Part shown: piece after piece, positions 12,237 to 23,108 of the stretch
Position numbering within the stretch: position 1 is the first letter of the stretch
How the letters are laid out: the number at the start of each line of letters is the position of its first letter
NCBI GenBank assembly: GCA_944472155.2
Contig: OX235271.1
Span: forward strand, 97,291,256 to 97,355,255
Origin: Trichobilharzia szidati
Lineage: Eukaryota > Platyhelminthes > Trematoda > Strigeidida > Schistosomatidae
Length of the DNA: 64,000 bases
Direction: 5' to 3'
Notes under the pieces: model-generated
What the model saw: only the letters and a program-made list of their open reading frames with translations
Databases searched by the model: none
What the model was told of the DNA's origin: nothing
Translations under genes and position numbers: made by a program

Positions 12237-12579
12237 TTACGAGTTTGACCACCGATTGCTATCAGTTAGAGAACCATTGAAAACCAGGGAGTAGTGGACA
12301 GCTGTTTCATCCAAGTGTGGGAATCATCGGCAGTACACACCCACCACCGGGGTTCGAACCCAGGACCTTCCACTTACAAGGCAAGCTCGTATACCATTCA
12401 GCCCCTGTGACCCGATTCAATGGCCCATAAATTCTAACTTCCTCCATTTCGTGATTTAGCCCGATCACCAAACAAATGTCATCGGTGGGATATCCATCCT
12501 CAATGGTTCTCTAACTGATATCAATCCGTGGTCAAACTTGTAAAAACAAATTTAGTCCTTACAAACCGACTCTTGAAAA
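12237..12579. mobile_element. SINE family A (older subfamily) inverted element with 12-bp TSD
   Basis: TTTCATTTATTT occurs at 12225-12236 and 12580-12591. The insert holds a minus-strand monomer with B box GGGTTCGAACCC and a hammerhead relic (core CCGAUGA, stem III ACAGCTGT), the spacer, and an outer arm in opposite orientation (TAACTGATATCAATCCGTGG). The right monomer is reduced to this arm. U4 of the ribozyme core is replaced by C, which should abolish cleavage. Confidence 0.8.
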
Positions 12580-12591
12580 TTTCATTTATTT

Positions 12592-13004
12592 AGCAATGAA
12601 TGGTTTGTTTATTTCTTAGAATTATCTGAACTGACAATACCCTTCATAATGTATACTTCATGTTAAAAAAGCTTTGTAGTACTATTTGTAGTGAACAGCA
12701 GTCATATTATCTTCAAGCTGTTGAAGGCAATGATTTGAAACACAGCCTAATCTAATATTGAAAGATACGTATGAACATCTTTCGTGCAATGACTGGTAAT
12801 TTTATTCATATTTAACTATTATTTATTGTATAATAAATATGAATAGATTAAGGCATTTTGTAAAAAATCCCAACAAGTAAAATCATTCGCAGTATATTGT
12901 GCGTCTTCAGTAATCCTGTTCCAATACTGCAGAGATTTATACAAATATAACTGTCATAAATATTAGTTAGTTTGCGGTAAAAGATGTTATATGAATCTTC
13001 GATA
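12592..13004. other. AT-rich spacer
   Basis: Nothing recognised. Confidence 0.4.
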
Positions 13005-13235
13005 GTTATAAATGTTAGAGAGCCATTGGAAAGCATGGGAGTACTGAACATATGTTTCGTCCGACTTTTGGACTCCTCATCAGTAAACACCCGTGGGGCT
13101 CGAGCTCTGGACCTTTCGGCCACAAGGCGAGCTCATTCACTGAGACCAGATCTAATGGCCCATGAATTCCATTTTCTGCCAACTCGTGATATTAAGCGCA
13201 ACCGCCAGTCAATGTTACGGTGGGAGTAACTATTA
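13005..13235 (-). mobile_element. SINE family A monomer with altered palindromic stem III
   Basis: Minus-strand head with box GAGCTCGAGCC, then a hammerhead relic: GTCC…GGAC stem II, GAAA, and stem III ACATATGT instead of ACAGCTGT. Both changed bases keep the palindrome. The core is mutated (AUGAGGA). Remnants of the dimer centre and a further arm (AGTATTGGTTTGAAGGGA) follow to about 13345. Confidence 0.65.
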
Positions 13236-13239
13236 CTAA

Positions 13240-14040
13240 CGTCTTCTTACTAGAACTTCAGGTGCCTTCCTGTATAGAGGCTGTCACTAGAAAGCACCAG
13301 ATTAATTATCAAGTATTGGTTTGAAGGGATTTGACTGGCTACAAATTTGATCAAACCTGTAAGTGATCAAATCTCTGGCATCCAACATCCGATAATGATA
13401 AATGTACCATTTAGTATTGAATAAGCTCAAAAATTAGTACAGTATGTTTACAACTGAATGAAGCATTTTCGGGTGATGAGATGATGGGGCATAGATTCTA
13501 TAATTAACCTCTGTCTGCCCAGTTGTATTACTTTTTAATACTTTTGATCTATCACACCCCATTGGGTGCAAATATTTGAGTGCTTGCAGACCAGTGGCAC
13601 AGAGACGTCTATCTTTCTAGAGCTAGATATATGCCTATGTTGTGATAACCTCATTTGCTCACATCTATTGGTATTAAATATTAACTTGCCAGCGCGATGA
13701 CGTCACTTGACAACTTTAATTTATGTCTAAATGGTTCAGTGAAATCTTTAAGCCGACAAAGATTATCTCCGAGCATGTTTATACGTTTAAATCTTACTTA
13801 TATTTGAAGATTTTAGGAGTTTCTCTCTTCATATAATAGTATCATCAAAGTTTTATATTAATAACAGAAGTAAGTTTCAACTAATATTGTTTATTTAATT
13901 AATAACTGCAATTTTTATACTTTTAAATTATTATAGTTTTACTACAATCAGACTATCGCATTTAAAAACAGTGTTCAGTAAGTTGGTAGAATACTTTTAT
14001 ACGGTGACATGGTCTCACTTAAACCCCAAGTGAATGTTTT
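13240..14040. other. AT-rich spacer with a SINE A arm remnant
   Basis: Apart from the arm remnant near 13300-13345, nothing is recognised. Confidence 0.4.
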
Positions 14041-14049
14041 CTTTATTAT

Positions 14050-14353
14050 TACAATTATTGTTCCCTTGGGTTCCTAGTGGAACATAGGGCTTCAACTGCA
14101 CGTCTTCACTTCCTTCTGTCTTCTGCTGTACTTTTCACCTGCATCCATGTTAATCCATACTGTTTCAACTCCTCTTCACACGATCTCCTCCACGTCACCC
14201 TTGGACGTCCCACTCGCCACTTCCCTTTCGGGTTCCACTCGAGCTATGGCCTGACACGCGATGTCACCCAGTGGCCTCCTCAGTGAGTGTCCAATCCATC
14301 TCCACTTTCTCCTGCATATTTGTTGGGTGATTGGTTCTTGTTTTGTTTGTTCC
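14050..14353 (-). mobile_element. RTE-like LINE, short 3' fragment
   Basis: Minus-strand copy of the LINE 3' end, from the tail (GGAACCCAAGGGAACAAT on the minus strand) up to the QICRRKWRW-encoding region. GAATGTT flanks both sides (about 14032 and 14350) as a possible short TSD. Confidence 0.75.
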
Positions 14354-14436
14354 GAGAATGTTATGTTTACTTTTTACAATTTAGTAACATGTCGGATCCT
14401 TTCAGTTAACACTACCTCTAATTGATCTTATTATTA

Positions 14437-15008
14437 TTCCCTTGGGTTCCGAGTGGAACAAAGGGCTTCAACAATACATCTCCACTTTCTTCTATTTCCT
14501 TCTGTCCTCTTCAGCTGGGTCCACAATTGCCCATAATCTCTTATCTCTTCTTCGCCACACGATCTCCTCCATGTCACCCTAGGACGACCCACTGGTCGCT
14601 TCCCATTTGGATTCCACTCCAGCGATGGCCTAGCTGGTGCACGATATCATTCGACGGTCTCTTCAATGTATGCCCAATCCACCTCCACTTTCTCCCACAT
14701 ATTTGTTGAGCGATTGGCTCTTGGTTGGCTTGTTCATTGCCAGAGTTTCTTGTTACTTATTCTTTCTGGCCATTTGATCTTCAGTATGGAGCCAGACTGC
14801 GAAGTGGGCAGCTGTTGATAAAAGTCTGCAACCTGTTAGAAATGCTTTTCGTGATACGCTTCTGATCCGTATAGAAGGTCCGACTTGACATTTGTGTTGA
14901 AAATCCGAATCTTGTTCTTTATGCTGCGTAGAAGATTTCCAAATTGGTTTCAGGTTGAAGAAGGCGTATCCTGTCTTTTGATTCGTTGACTCCCTAGAAC
15001 ACAATATA
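14437..15008 (-). mobile_element. RTE-like LINE, 3' fragment of a second subfamily
   Basis: A longer minus-strand copy starting at the same 3' tail and reaching the YAFFNLKPIWKSS block. Its downstream body differs from the neighbour (an extra CATAATCTCTTATCTCTTC stretch) and matches the copies at 25.4 and 52.2 kb, so two LINE subfamilies lie side by side. Confidence 0.75.
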
Positions 15009-15389
15009 AGATATTATCAACTTAGTTACAAGTGGTCGGCTTATGGAAATTTAGAAGTCATGTGTATATAGGCGGATAACTAGACTATGGCATATAGAAG
15101 ATTATGAATCCACAAAAATCACCACTGAGGCTATAAAACGGGTAACATGAATAACAGTTAAATGACAGAAACTTTTGAGTTATAGGATAAGAATTAATAT
15201 TTTATAGGTTAAAAGAGGATTTATAAAGCAAGCTATGGAGCAATACTACAAAATAAATCTTCTTGTAAAACGCTTTTCGTTACATAAGAACAATTAAGTC
15301 CACTGTCTTTGTTTTGTTAAATCTCTTAATGAAACAGTTCAGTAGGCGAAGATTTTTGCATCGATAAGTTGTTTTTCCATTTGCATCAG
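15009..15389. other. Spacer upstream of a candidate exon
   Basis: Ends in a pyrimidine-rich stretch and CATCAG, which fits a splice acceptor. Confidence 0.35.
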
Positions 15390-15598
15390 TATCGAAAAAG
15401 AAGCCTCAAGAGAAGAAGCAGAATGATGTACAGAGTCTACTATTGGCTGAATTTTGTCATCTAATTTCAAATTCAAGTGAACTTGTCAAATGCATTGTGG
15501 ATTTGATGATATATTCTGATGAAAGTCAAATACGAATTTGTGAAAGACAACCAATTTTAGTGGAAATATTCATGAAAAACCTGTTATCGCCATTTTAA
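15390..15598 (+). CDS. Candidate terminal coding exon of an unidentified gene
   Basis: After TTTTTCCATTTGCATCAG, a good acceptor, the frame beginning at 15392 is open for 68 codons and ends at TAA 15596-15598. The peptide is not repeat-like: it starts SKKKPQEKKQNDVQSLL and continues EFCHLISNSSELVKCIVDL, then ends MKNLLSPF, a lysine/glutamine-rich start followed by amphipathic helices. I do not recognise the family. The exon would enter in phase 1 (two bases, TA, completing a codon). No ATG near its start and no matching upstream exon were found, so it may be a terminal exon with distant partners, or a chance frame. It differs in composition from the retroelements around it. Confidence 0.35.
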
Positions 15599-16485
15599 GG
15601 CAAAACCTTGCTCATTTTTTTATCAAGAAGCTTTATGTAATTTCAATATAATACGTCTTAGGGTACCCAACACTTTTTTTTAGACTACTTAATACGTACG
15701 ACAGTGAATGAACTTGGACTTATGTGATTTTGAACATCGTGATGGCAGGCTGGATACCATCTGGGTTAAATTCTGGACTATCTTTTCACAGTACTGTTTC
15801 TCAACATTTCTCACCAGCTGCTCTTTAGTTTTGAACAAGTTACCTGATAATAGTATTCTGTAATATAGAAAAGTCCAGGACAATTTGCAAAGTAGTATAA
15901 TATAAGTCAACCATAAAACTGTATAGATTTTTAATTACCTCATCCTTTCGTTTATTGGATGCAAATTGTTGCTTTGAGAAAGCAATAACCCTTGCACTAA
16001 TTTATCTATATTACCATGAAAACACTAATTGCAACTGTAATGAAATTATCTCTGACTAATCACTCAAAAAATGCCATAAAACAAGAACTGATAGTCTCAT
16101 TGCTGTTTATTAGAAGGTAATAAGTGTTGATAACAGAGACTAAATTTCCTACATATTTTATTGCATTTGTTTGCAAAACAACATCCTTACTATCAGTAAT
16201 ATTTACCTGTTCAAGGAGTCACTTGCATTCTACTCCCATACTTGCTTCATGACATATTGCAGTGATTAGAAATATGAGCTTTCATATTTTATCATGAATG
16301 TTTGATACCACGCTGATGGACTTCGTTATGACTTATCTTATGGAAAGTATTTCAGCCCATATTTGTAAGAATTCTGTTTCGGATATTAACTGACAATGAA
16401 GGTGATAGATTGAAGATGAAACATGGATTCTACAACCATATGCTTAAGTTACTTTTGTCATTATAAGAAGGTTGAAATATGTAAT
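15599..16485. other. AT-rich spacer
   Basis: Nothing recognised. Confidence 0.4.
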
Positions 16486-16660
16486 GATAATAATAATTTA
16501 CTTTATTCCAAAAACAGTAGTTATAATACAGAATGGAATTCTCAGTATTTGTCACAATATTGCATCTGATTTACTCAAAATATATATAAAATTAAAAATT
16601 AAAACAAAATTAAGCAGAGGAATTTGTCCACTTTTACGACATAATTATTAGATATAATAA
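16486..16660 (-). mobile_element. CR1-like LINE, 3' tail only
   Basis: On the minus strand it reads CAGATGCAATATTGTGAC, then ACTACTGTTTTTGGAATAAA and an ATT-rich end. This matches the 3' end of the copy at 10838-11905 in order. It is a strongly 5'-truncated insertion. Confidence 0.65.
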
Positions 16661-17274
16661 TAATAACAGTGAGTTTGTTTCAAACGGTATTGTCGATTCA
16701 GTTTGGAAACTTTAGCATGTTATAGATTATTCGGCCTAATGTTCTGTTGATATGGTATAGTGAGGGGAAATACAAAGTTAACAGTCATAATACAGCTTAA
16801 AATTATGTCCACACTTATGAAAAATAAAATAAACAAAACGAAAAAATTGAGAGGATTATAAATATAAGAAATACAAAAACAATAAAGTATGATGCTTTAA
16901 GGGTGAAAGAAGTGGTTTATTTAGTGGTGCTAAGATGGTTAGTTAGTTCATTTCTGACGCTATTTTCTTCACATAAAGTACGTGTAGACCTAAATACATG
17001 AAGGCATAGGATTTCTTAAAGGAATTTATTTTTGAAATTAATAGACAGTTTTTGACTTACAGAAACCATAATGTTTGTCTGAAACACATAAATCAGGAGA
17101 AGTGTGAAGACGATCAATTGACATGCGAAACTGTGCAAAGCCTAGTTTGATGAAATGACTAGTCATCATTTTGAAACTTCTGCTCAAGCACTTCAGTAAA
17201 ATGTCAGTTATGCATTTGAATTTTATAGCCACGATCAAAAATTACTTGGTTTGTTAATATTCAACATAAAATTA
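16661..17274. other. AT-rich spacer
   Basis: Nothing recognised. Confidence 0.4.
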
Positions 17275-17545
17275 TGACATTTAATTTGTGGATGGTGACT
17301 AGCAGTGCAATCCAGGATGCGCATTTCGTTCCATTTGGGACTCGTCTTCCAGCTGGATGTACCTGCATCCCCCAGTGAGTGATGATTTCCCCACCGAGGC
17401 TTGAACACTGTGCCCATAATTTCAAACGCCAAAGCGTTATCCAACAAACCACTTGGGACACGGCAGCCACCTCTTGTGCAACGGGTCATATTAAATTAAT
17501 TGAATTTTAGATTTTCCCATCGAGATGTCAACCTGAGACCGAGCA
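17275..17545 (-). mobile_element. SINE family E (Smα-like) with hammerhead relic
   Basis: Minus-strand order: a tRNA-like head (B box GTGTTCAAGCC), then ATGCAGGTACATCCAG, and a hammerhead-like segment with GACGAGTCCCAAATGG, GAAA and the palindromic stem III ATGCGCAT before CTGGAT. Three extra bases split the CUGA core. Arrangement and stem III agree with the hammerhead described for the S. mansoni Smα family, from established knowledge; the identity is an inference. Confidence 0.75.
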
Positions 17546-17589
17546 CTTTGGTCCAATTAATCGACGGGAAAACCAACCAGCTCAGACGT

Positions 17590-17720
17590 TGATACATGTT
17601 TGGGGAATTCCATTGTTTCGAAGCAGTATCCAAAATATTGTATGATCGACGCTATCGAGGGAGTTTTCGAAGTCAACGAAGTTTAGTTGAACAGCTTACC
17701 TTTTAGGACACTGTATAAAT
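17590..17720 (-). mobile_element. Non-LTR reverse transcriptase fragment (motif A)
   Basis: The minus strand translates to QLNFVDFENSLDSVDHTIFW followed by LLRNNGIPQ. This is the F-x-D-x(4)-F/L-D-S-V block of LINE reverse transcriptases, with the usual LLRxxGIP continuation. It is an isolated fragment beside the SINE E copy and a scrap of PLE end (AAACCAACCAGCTCAG, 17563-17590). Confidence 0.6.
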
Positions 17721-18744
17721 ATACAGCTTTGATATGAAGTTATGAAAAAGATATTGTTTGTTGACGCATGCCTTCTTAATTTATATCAGATGGATACTTT
17801 TCACTTGGATGCCTCCCTTTTCCAGATTTTAGAGTCTTAAGTGAAACAGATGTCTTCAGTCGTGATGCGAATTCTTCAGAGAGGTTCAATAACACTTTCA
17901 CCCATTATGTGAAACAAGACAAACGACTAAAACACTTCAAAGTAAACTTAGTCGAACCTTAACCACTATTTCTCATTATAACAAATGTCAGAAAATCTAT
18001 GTTGTAGCGGAAAGAATTTAAGCAGATTATGTTCACTGACTTCATACGAAATCTTTGGTAGTTTGTCTTCTCCTGTCGGTCACGACAAATCCTTTTTCTC
18101 TGGAATGTGTGGATGTAGCAGTTTACTTGATAACTTTCCATCAAAGTCTTGTGTTATATTCAGCTACTACAGAGAAATACGGCCTATCTACATATAGAGT
18201 CGGTCACCAAACATGTAAAGTCTCCATTTATCTAGAGGCTAAGTAACGGCCATAGGTTCCTCACCTATTGAGAAATACCTCTTTTCTGCATATGTTGATT
18301 CGCGGTTAGATTACCCCAGATTTTCGCTTGTTGGCTGTTGAACCTCATACGTACCATGATCGCTTGTATTTGTGAAAAGTACAAACTGTTTTTGAGGTAC
18401 TTAGAGTTTTAGCGTCATCTATTGACCACTCGAAAAACCTTTATTAGGCATAGATTTTGTTGTACGTTCTATATTCAATACAAATCTGGCTAACTCTTTA
18501 CTACATACTACACTTATGGCAATTTTGAGGGATGGATTGTAGAACACTAATTAGTTATAATTATATTTCAGTAGTTTACACAGAAATGCGTGTAAACTAT
18601 GATCTATTCCACAGTGCACAAATATTTTACTGACATTAATTGTAGAACACTATTCTCATCAAAATTCTTATGAGTGCTCTTTTTAAAATAGGTTTTATAA
18701 TAATTTTGATTGCTGAAAGCTCCTTATGTGATGGATTTGCTCTT
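17721..18744. other. Spacer, nothing recognised
   Basis: Accidental short frames only. Confidence 0.4.
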
Positions 18745-18978
18745 ACGTTGTGTCGGTGGCACAGCGGTAGGATGCTCGCCGACCATGCATATGGTCCGGG
18801 GTTCGATTCCCGGCCAACGCACCACTTTACCTCGACAAGCGAGTGATAAGAGTGGTAAAGTGGGAAGGTTGAGCATGAGGCTAGCAACCCTACCTGTAAA
18901 AAAATAAACAGCACTGCAACAGAAACTTAAAGCCTTTAGCTTGAAGACATATGTTCCACTGGAAACGTGAATGAATAA
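18745..18978 (+). mobile_element. SINE family C, well preserved
   Basis: Head with A box TGGCACAGCGGTAGGATGC and B box GGGGTTCGATTCCC, ending in a tRNA-like AACGCACC. The body contains TGGGAAGGTTGAGCATGAGG. The tail TATGTTCCACTGGAAACG and ATGAATAAAAAA matches the LINE-like end. The head could be mistaken for a tRNA gene, but it recurs with the same body at 58457 and 61000. Confidence 0.8.
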
Positions 18979-19403
18979 AAAAACTACATAGACCACAATG
19001 TTGGCATTAGTTTTTTGTATCCCTGACATATTCTTCTTACTATTCATTTCCCTTTATGACGTAGCCAACAAGTTCTGCATGACAACTTTTTATTTCATCG
19101 TACGCAACCGAGTTGCATTCACATGTCGCCATTTCCCTCTAATTTCTGATTAATAACTTCAATAAGCATATAAACTTGAGGAAAACATCTATTTTAACTG
19201 AAATTCGTCACAACTGAAGTTTTTGTGATTGTTTTGTTTTGGCGAATTTCCTCTACTGATAATTTTCGAAAGCCCTTCTGTAGGCTCGAAAGTGTAAACA
19301 ATTTGTCATTTTCACCTAGCGAGCTATTGTTTGTATCACACTTGATTCAGAACATGGTTCATTTAAGCTGTTTATTTGTTTGAATTCACCGCACAATATA
19401 TGT
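18979..19403. other. Spacer with a small hairpin
   Basis: CGAAAGCC…GGCTCGAAAG near 19269-19293 is an imperfect inverted repeat. Nothing else is recognised. Confidence 0.35.
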
Positions 19404-19530
19404 TTCAAGCTAAACTTGATATGATTATGAGCAATAGTTTGTGGCTGAAACGTCACCAGTTAATATTACTGCATAAAATTGTATGATTTTATCAAAATAA
19501 AATCTTATCCATAATGGAACTAAACTGTTT
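19404..19530 (+). repeat. Short repeat related to 9490-9625, PLE-end-like
   Basis: Shares CTTGATATGATTATGAGCAA, GAAACGTCACCAGTTAATAT and AAAATCTTATCCATAATGGA with the minus strand of 9490-9625, allowing a few differences. The GAAACGTC after a hairpin resembles the PLE-type hammerhead relics elsewhere in the window. Confidence 0.5.
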
Positions 19531-20155
19531 TTCTAAAATGGAGGATGAACTGTAAGGAATGTCAACTTCTTTGGTCATCTCCTCCAATAAAATCATTCCA
19601 ACATATCCGTCTGCACGTGTTCCTGGATGTTGCATCGCTAGTTTCACTACTATGTGACTTTTTATTGGAACATGTATTAATCATCATCTCAATACCTGTG
19701 TGATACATAACGTCTGGCAAATTACCTTATTTTCCGACTGACTCGTTGATACTCATTGCTTCGTCTTACATTTCCGATGTCGTTAAATTCAGTTCTACTC
19801 CTTCACTGCTGCCAATTACTGTGATTATACCAGACTTTCTATCCTTCCTTACGCCTCCATAATCAATTACTGAACGTAAATCATCCAGTAAATCCACTGT
19901 GGATATTATTCACTGTGTGTGAGTTTTGGTTTTTAGCGCACGTGGTATGTTCTGTTATTGACTTTCATTTATCAGAAGGTCACTAACTGCTCATTTACTG
20001 ATGCTGTTTGTAAAGTTCACTTCAGCATATTGTTATCACAAACTCAAGTCTGCTCTGAAAATAAGCGAAGGCAGTGGTTGCAAACCACTGATATCAGTTT
20101 AGAAGTCTTTCTTGGCTGCCCATCCTAGCCTAAACACCATAAACTGTGAACGACA
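19531..20155. other. Spacer, nothing recognised
   Basis: No convincing frame or repeat. Confidence 0.35.
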
Positions 20156-20166
20156 GTATCTAAGTT

Positions 20167-20661
20167 TTCTATAGTTTGGTTTGTAAGGGTTAGTTATGTT
20201 TCACGAATTGATCACGGACTGATATCAATTAGAGAACCATTGAAAACGACAGAATACTGGACAGCTGCTTCATCCTAGTTGGGGAATCATCGGAAGTAAG
20301 CACCCACTGGGATTCGAACCCAGGACCTTCCGGTTACAAGACAAGCGCGTATACCATTCAGCCACTGGGACCCGATTCAGTGGCTCATGAATTCTAATTC
20401 TACCAATTCGTGATTTAGCGCGACCTCAACCATTGTCGTTGGTGGGACATCCAGAAGTAGAAGTTAAAATTCATGAGCCATTGAATTGAGTCCCAGTGAC
20501 TGAATGGTATACGAGCTGCCTTGTAACCGGAAGGTCCTGGGTTCGAATTCCAGTGGGTGCGTACTTCCAGTGATTCCCAAACTAGGATGAAACAGCTGTC
20601 CAGTACTCCCTGGTTTTCAATGGTTCTCTAATTGATATCAGTCCGTGATCAACTCGTAAAA
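20167..20661. mobile_element. SINE family A (older subfamily) full inverted dimer, 11-bp TSD
   Basis: GTATCTAAGTT occurs at 20156-20166 and 20662-20672. Between them a minus-strand and a plus-strand monomer lie head to head, joined by a centre (CAACCATTGTCGTTGGTGG) and by inverted copies of AATTCTAA and its surroundings. Each monomer has a tRNA-like head (GGATTCGAACCC or GGGTTCGAATTCC on its own strand) and a hammerhead relic, cores CCGAUGA and CCAGUGA. Stem III ACAGCTGT is intact on the right; on the left the flanking GAAA is GAAG. The flanking duplication encloses both monomers, so they inserted together. Confidence 0.88.
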
Positions 20662-20917
20662 GTATCTAAGTTATTTGTTATCAGACTAATGGAGATATTA
20701 AGAGACCATTTCATGCAGCCTTTAGGACAAAAAGAATTGAAGCAAATTAGAGTAAGTTTTGGTGTTTAAATGAAAACAGTGTTTTTCGCAGCTGTTTCAA
20801 TGACTGTTTCATGGAACTTCCTTTTTCTTTATCTGATCCTACAATCTTTATTGTTTGGAGTGAAACTTACTCGCTGGTTCTTTTAAATTTCTAATTGTTC
20901 TTTGCAATCAAATCACA

Positions 20918-21115
20918 GTGGTTAGGACTCTCGCCGACCATGCACATGGTCCGGGGTTCGATCCCCTGTCGGCGCACACCCGATATCTATGGTCGGCGTG
21001 TAAAATTTGGGCTACCGATATCCATGCTGAAAATGTCATACTTGTACTGAAAATACGGTGTGGCATCAAGCTGCTATCGAAAATATAAAAAATATCGAAA
21101 ATAAAAATAAAGAAA
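20918..21115 (+). mobile_element. SINE family B copy
   Basis: The head CACAGTGGTTAGGACTCTCG and B box GGGGTTCGATCCCC lead to GTCGGCGCACACCCGATATC. The 3' hairpin is TGTCATAC…GTGTGGCA, and an A-rich tail follows. The hairpin differs from the family form by one compensated pair. Confidence 0.8.
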
Positions 21116-21484
21116 AATTTATTTCTTAAGAACTCTGAGCTTTCAAAACTGAAACGCTTTAAAAGTTTAGTGTTTTCCTTTCACAATTTCAGCTTTGTTT
21201 TATATCAACTAGTAATAAAAGTGTGAATATATTACACATGAAACAATGAAACGTGTTTAGACAACTTCGTACTGTATGTCACTGCAACAGTAAAATTACC
21301 ACACAAGTTAAGCAGAAGGAGAATATCTATAGATTACAGTCCCATCTTTTCCTGAAAATGTTACCTCATGTGTCTTGAGGATTGGATTAAGTTTTATGCG
21401 TTTCTCGCAGTTAGCATGATGGAGTTTGAAAATAATCATAAGTGTATGATGCTCTCAGTTTTCAAGCAGTAGTTTTTGCATTTT
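21116..21484. other. AT-rich spacer
   Basis: Nothing recognised. Confidence 0.4.
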
Positions 21485-21901
21485 GATTTGGTTGTGTTCT
21501 CTGAGCTGGTTGATTTCATTGCGAAGCTTTCATTGTCCTTCTAGACAACATCTTCAGCGTAGGCTTTAATATAAAGTGAACTTGTTTGAATTCTCCATGA
21601 ATGATATAAGTGTATCTCCTGACAACCATTGTTGTGACTGGTTGTTAATTTACGTGTCTGTTGGTCATTTCTATTGACTTGGAATTCGAACTTTCTTGTC
21701 ATGTGATTTATTTTCTGTTAGTTGGTAAATTCGATTTGTAGTAACGTGTTTGTTATTTCCTGATTTATCTGAGTACCAGGCGTTTAGAAAGTCCCTGGCA
21801 TTTTCGGTGTTTCCTCTGTTTAAAACTTCCACATTCTCTCAACCAAATTGGTGTCGGAGATTGTCTACATGCATTGATGTGAAAGAATACGTATCTTGTC
21901 T

Positions 21902-22443
21902 GGTTACAGGATTTCACCATGAACTGACATCGGTTAGAGAACGATTGGAAAACCTGGGAGTACTGGACAGCTGTTTCGTCCCAGTTCGGGACTCTTCATC
22001 GGTACTCACCCAACTCCAATGTTCGAACTCAAGACCTTCTGGTTATAAGGCGAGCTCGTAGACCATTAAGCCACTGGGCCCCGATGCAATGGTCCATGAA
22101 TTCTAACTTCTGCCAATTCATGACATAGCGCGACCACTAGCCAGTGTCATCGGTGGCGAGTATTTGTCTTCACGCCCGACCTGATTTACCTTATTGCTCA
22201 CGATTTCCCATTAGAACCCCAGCTAGAAGTTGGAATTTGTGGGCCACTGGATCGGGCCCCAGTGGTTTAAAGGTCTACGAGTTCGCCTTGTAACCAGAAG
22301 GTCTTCGGTTCGAACCCCTGTGGATGCGTAGTGCTGAAGAGTCCCAAACTAGGACGAGACAGCTGTCCTGTACTCCCAGGATTTCCAGTGGTTCTCTAAC
22401 CGATGTCAGTTCATGATGAAATCCTGTAACCAATACTTTAGCA
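21902..22443. mobile_element. SINE family A inverted dimer nested in a PLE, 10-bp TSD
   Basis: TATCTTGTCT (21892-21901) and TATCTTATCT (22444-22453) flank the insert. The related PLE at 8.5 kb shows the unbroken site, so the insertion of the whole dimer is demonstrated by an empty-site comparison. Left hammerhead core AUGAAGA; right core CUGAAGA but with GAGA in place of GAAA. The outer arms, GGTTACAGGATTTCA and its complement, are at both ends. Confidence 0.88.
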
Positions 22444-22627
22444 TATCTTATCTTTTCACGGATAATTTATGTTCTTGGATTAGGATTCGAAGGGGACGCC
22501 TACTTTGACCAATGTAATGTTTGTCGCAGTTTATGCAATTTATTTTTTAAATGGTATTGAGCTTATCTTCTTTTACTGTTGAGTCCTTTGGTCTGCACAA
22601 TAATGAATGAAGTGATTGTGTCATCTT

Positions 22628-22808
22628 GTGTACGTCGGTGGCACAGTGGTTAGGACTCTCGCCGACCATACACATGGTCCGGGGTTCGATCCCCTGTCGG
22701 CGCACACCCGATATCTATGGTCGGCCTGAATTTGGGCTACCGATATCCATGCTGTAAATTCCACACTTGTACTGAAAATACGGTGTGGAATCAAGCTGTA
22801 AATCAAAA
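22628..22808 (+). mobile_element. SINE family B copy nested in a PLE
   Basis: Complete head (GTCGGTGGCACAGTGGTTAG, B box GGTTCGATCCCC), body, and 3' hairpin TTCCACAC…GTGTGGAA followed by CAAGCTGTAA and a TCAAA-rich tail. It splits PLE sequence on either side. Confidence 0.8.
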
Positions 22809-23108
22809 TCAAATCAAACTCAATGTCTGTTTCAAATGGTCTTAATATTCTAGCCTTTTTTCAGGGATATTTTTTATATATAACCTCTTTTCTTGTGGTC
22901 TTTAATCATGGTTTCTTGTTGGTATTCCGATTTGATTTATGAAAATATATAAAGTCAGTCTGTTTCTACTCTTTGAGCTTCTTGATTTATACATATCGAG
23001 TAGCAATGAAAGATTAGGCATAACAATATAGACTTTAGCACAATTTAGGTTAGACAAAGATTTAAAATATCAGTAGTAACATTTGAGTGAAGTACTACTC
23101 TTAGTTTT

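Larger units (their letters stand above)
21485..22960 (-). mobile_element. Penelope-like element interrupted by SINE A and SINE B
   Basis: Minus-strand relics of the same PLE family as at 8.0-9.2 kb. The end motif with a hammerhead-like segment lies at about 21521-21565 (CUGAAGA plus U, GUUGUCU…GGACAAU, GAAA). REFLEAW-like sequence is near 21770-21800, and the YIG region near 22480-22550. A family A dimer (21902-22443) and a family B SINE (22628-22808) split it. Comparison with the 8-kb copy shows where each interruption falls. Confidence 0.75.

Noticed and set aside
18747..18820. tRNA gene candidate with A and B boxes and an ACC-like end
   Set aside because: The same head recurs with a fixed body and LINE-like tail at 58457 and 61000, so it is a SINE head. 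The acceptor stem does not pair well.
19269..19293. Hammerhead candidate from CTGATAA and two GAAA boxes
   Set aside because: The GAAA is consumed by the hairpin itself, so the core cannot form.
22628..22700. tRNA gene candidate
   Set aside because: It is the head of SINE family B, repeated at 20918 and 55890 with the same body.
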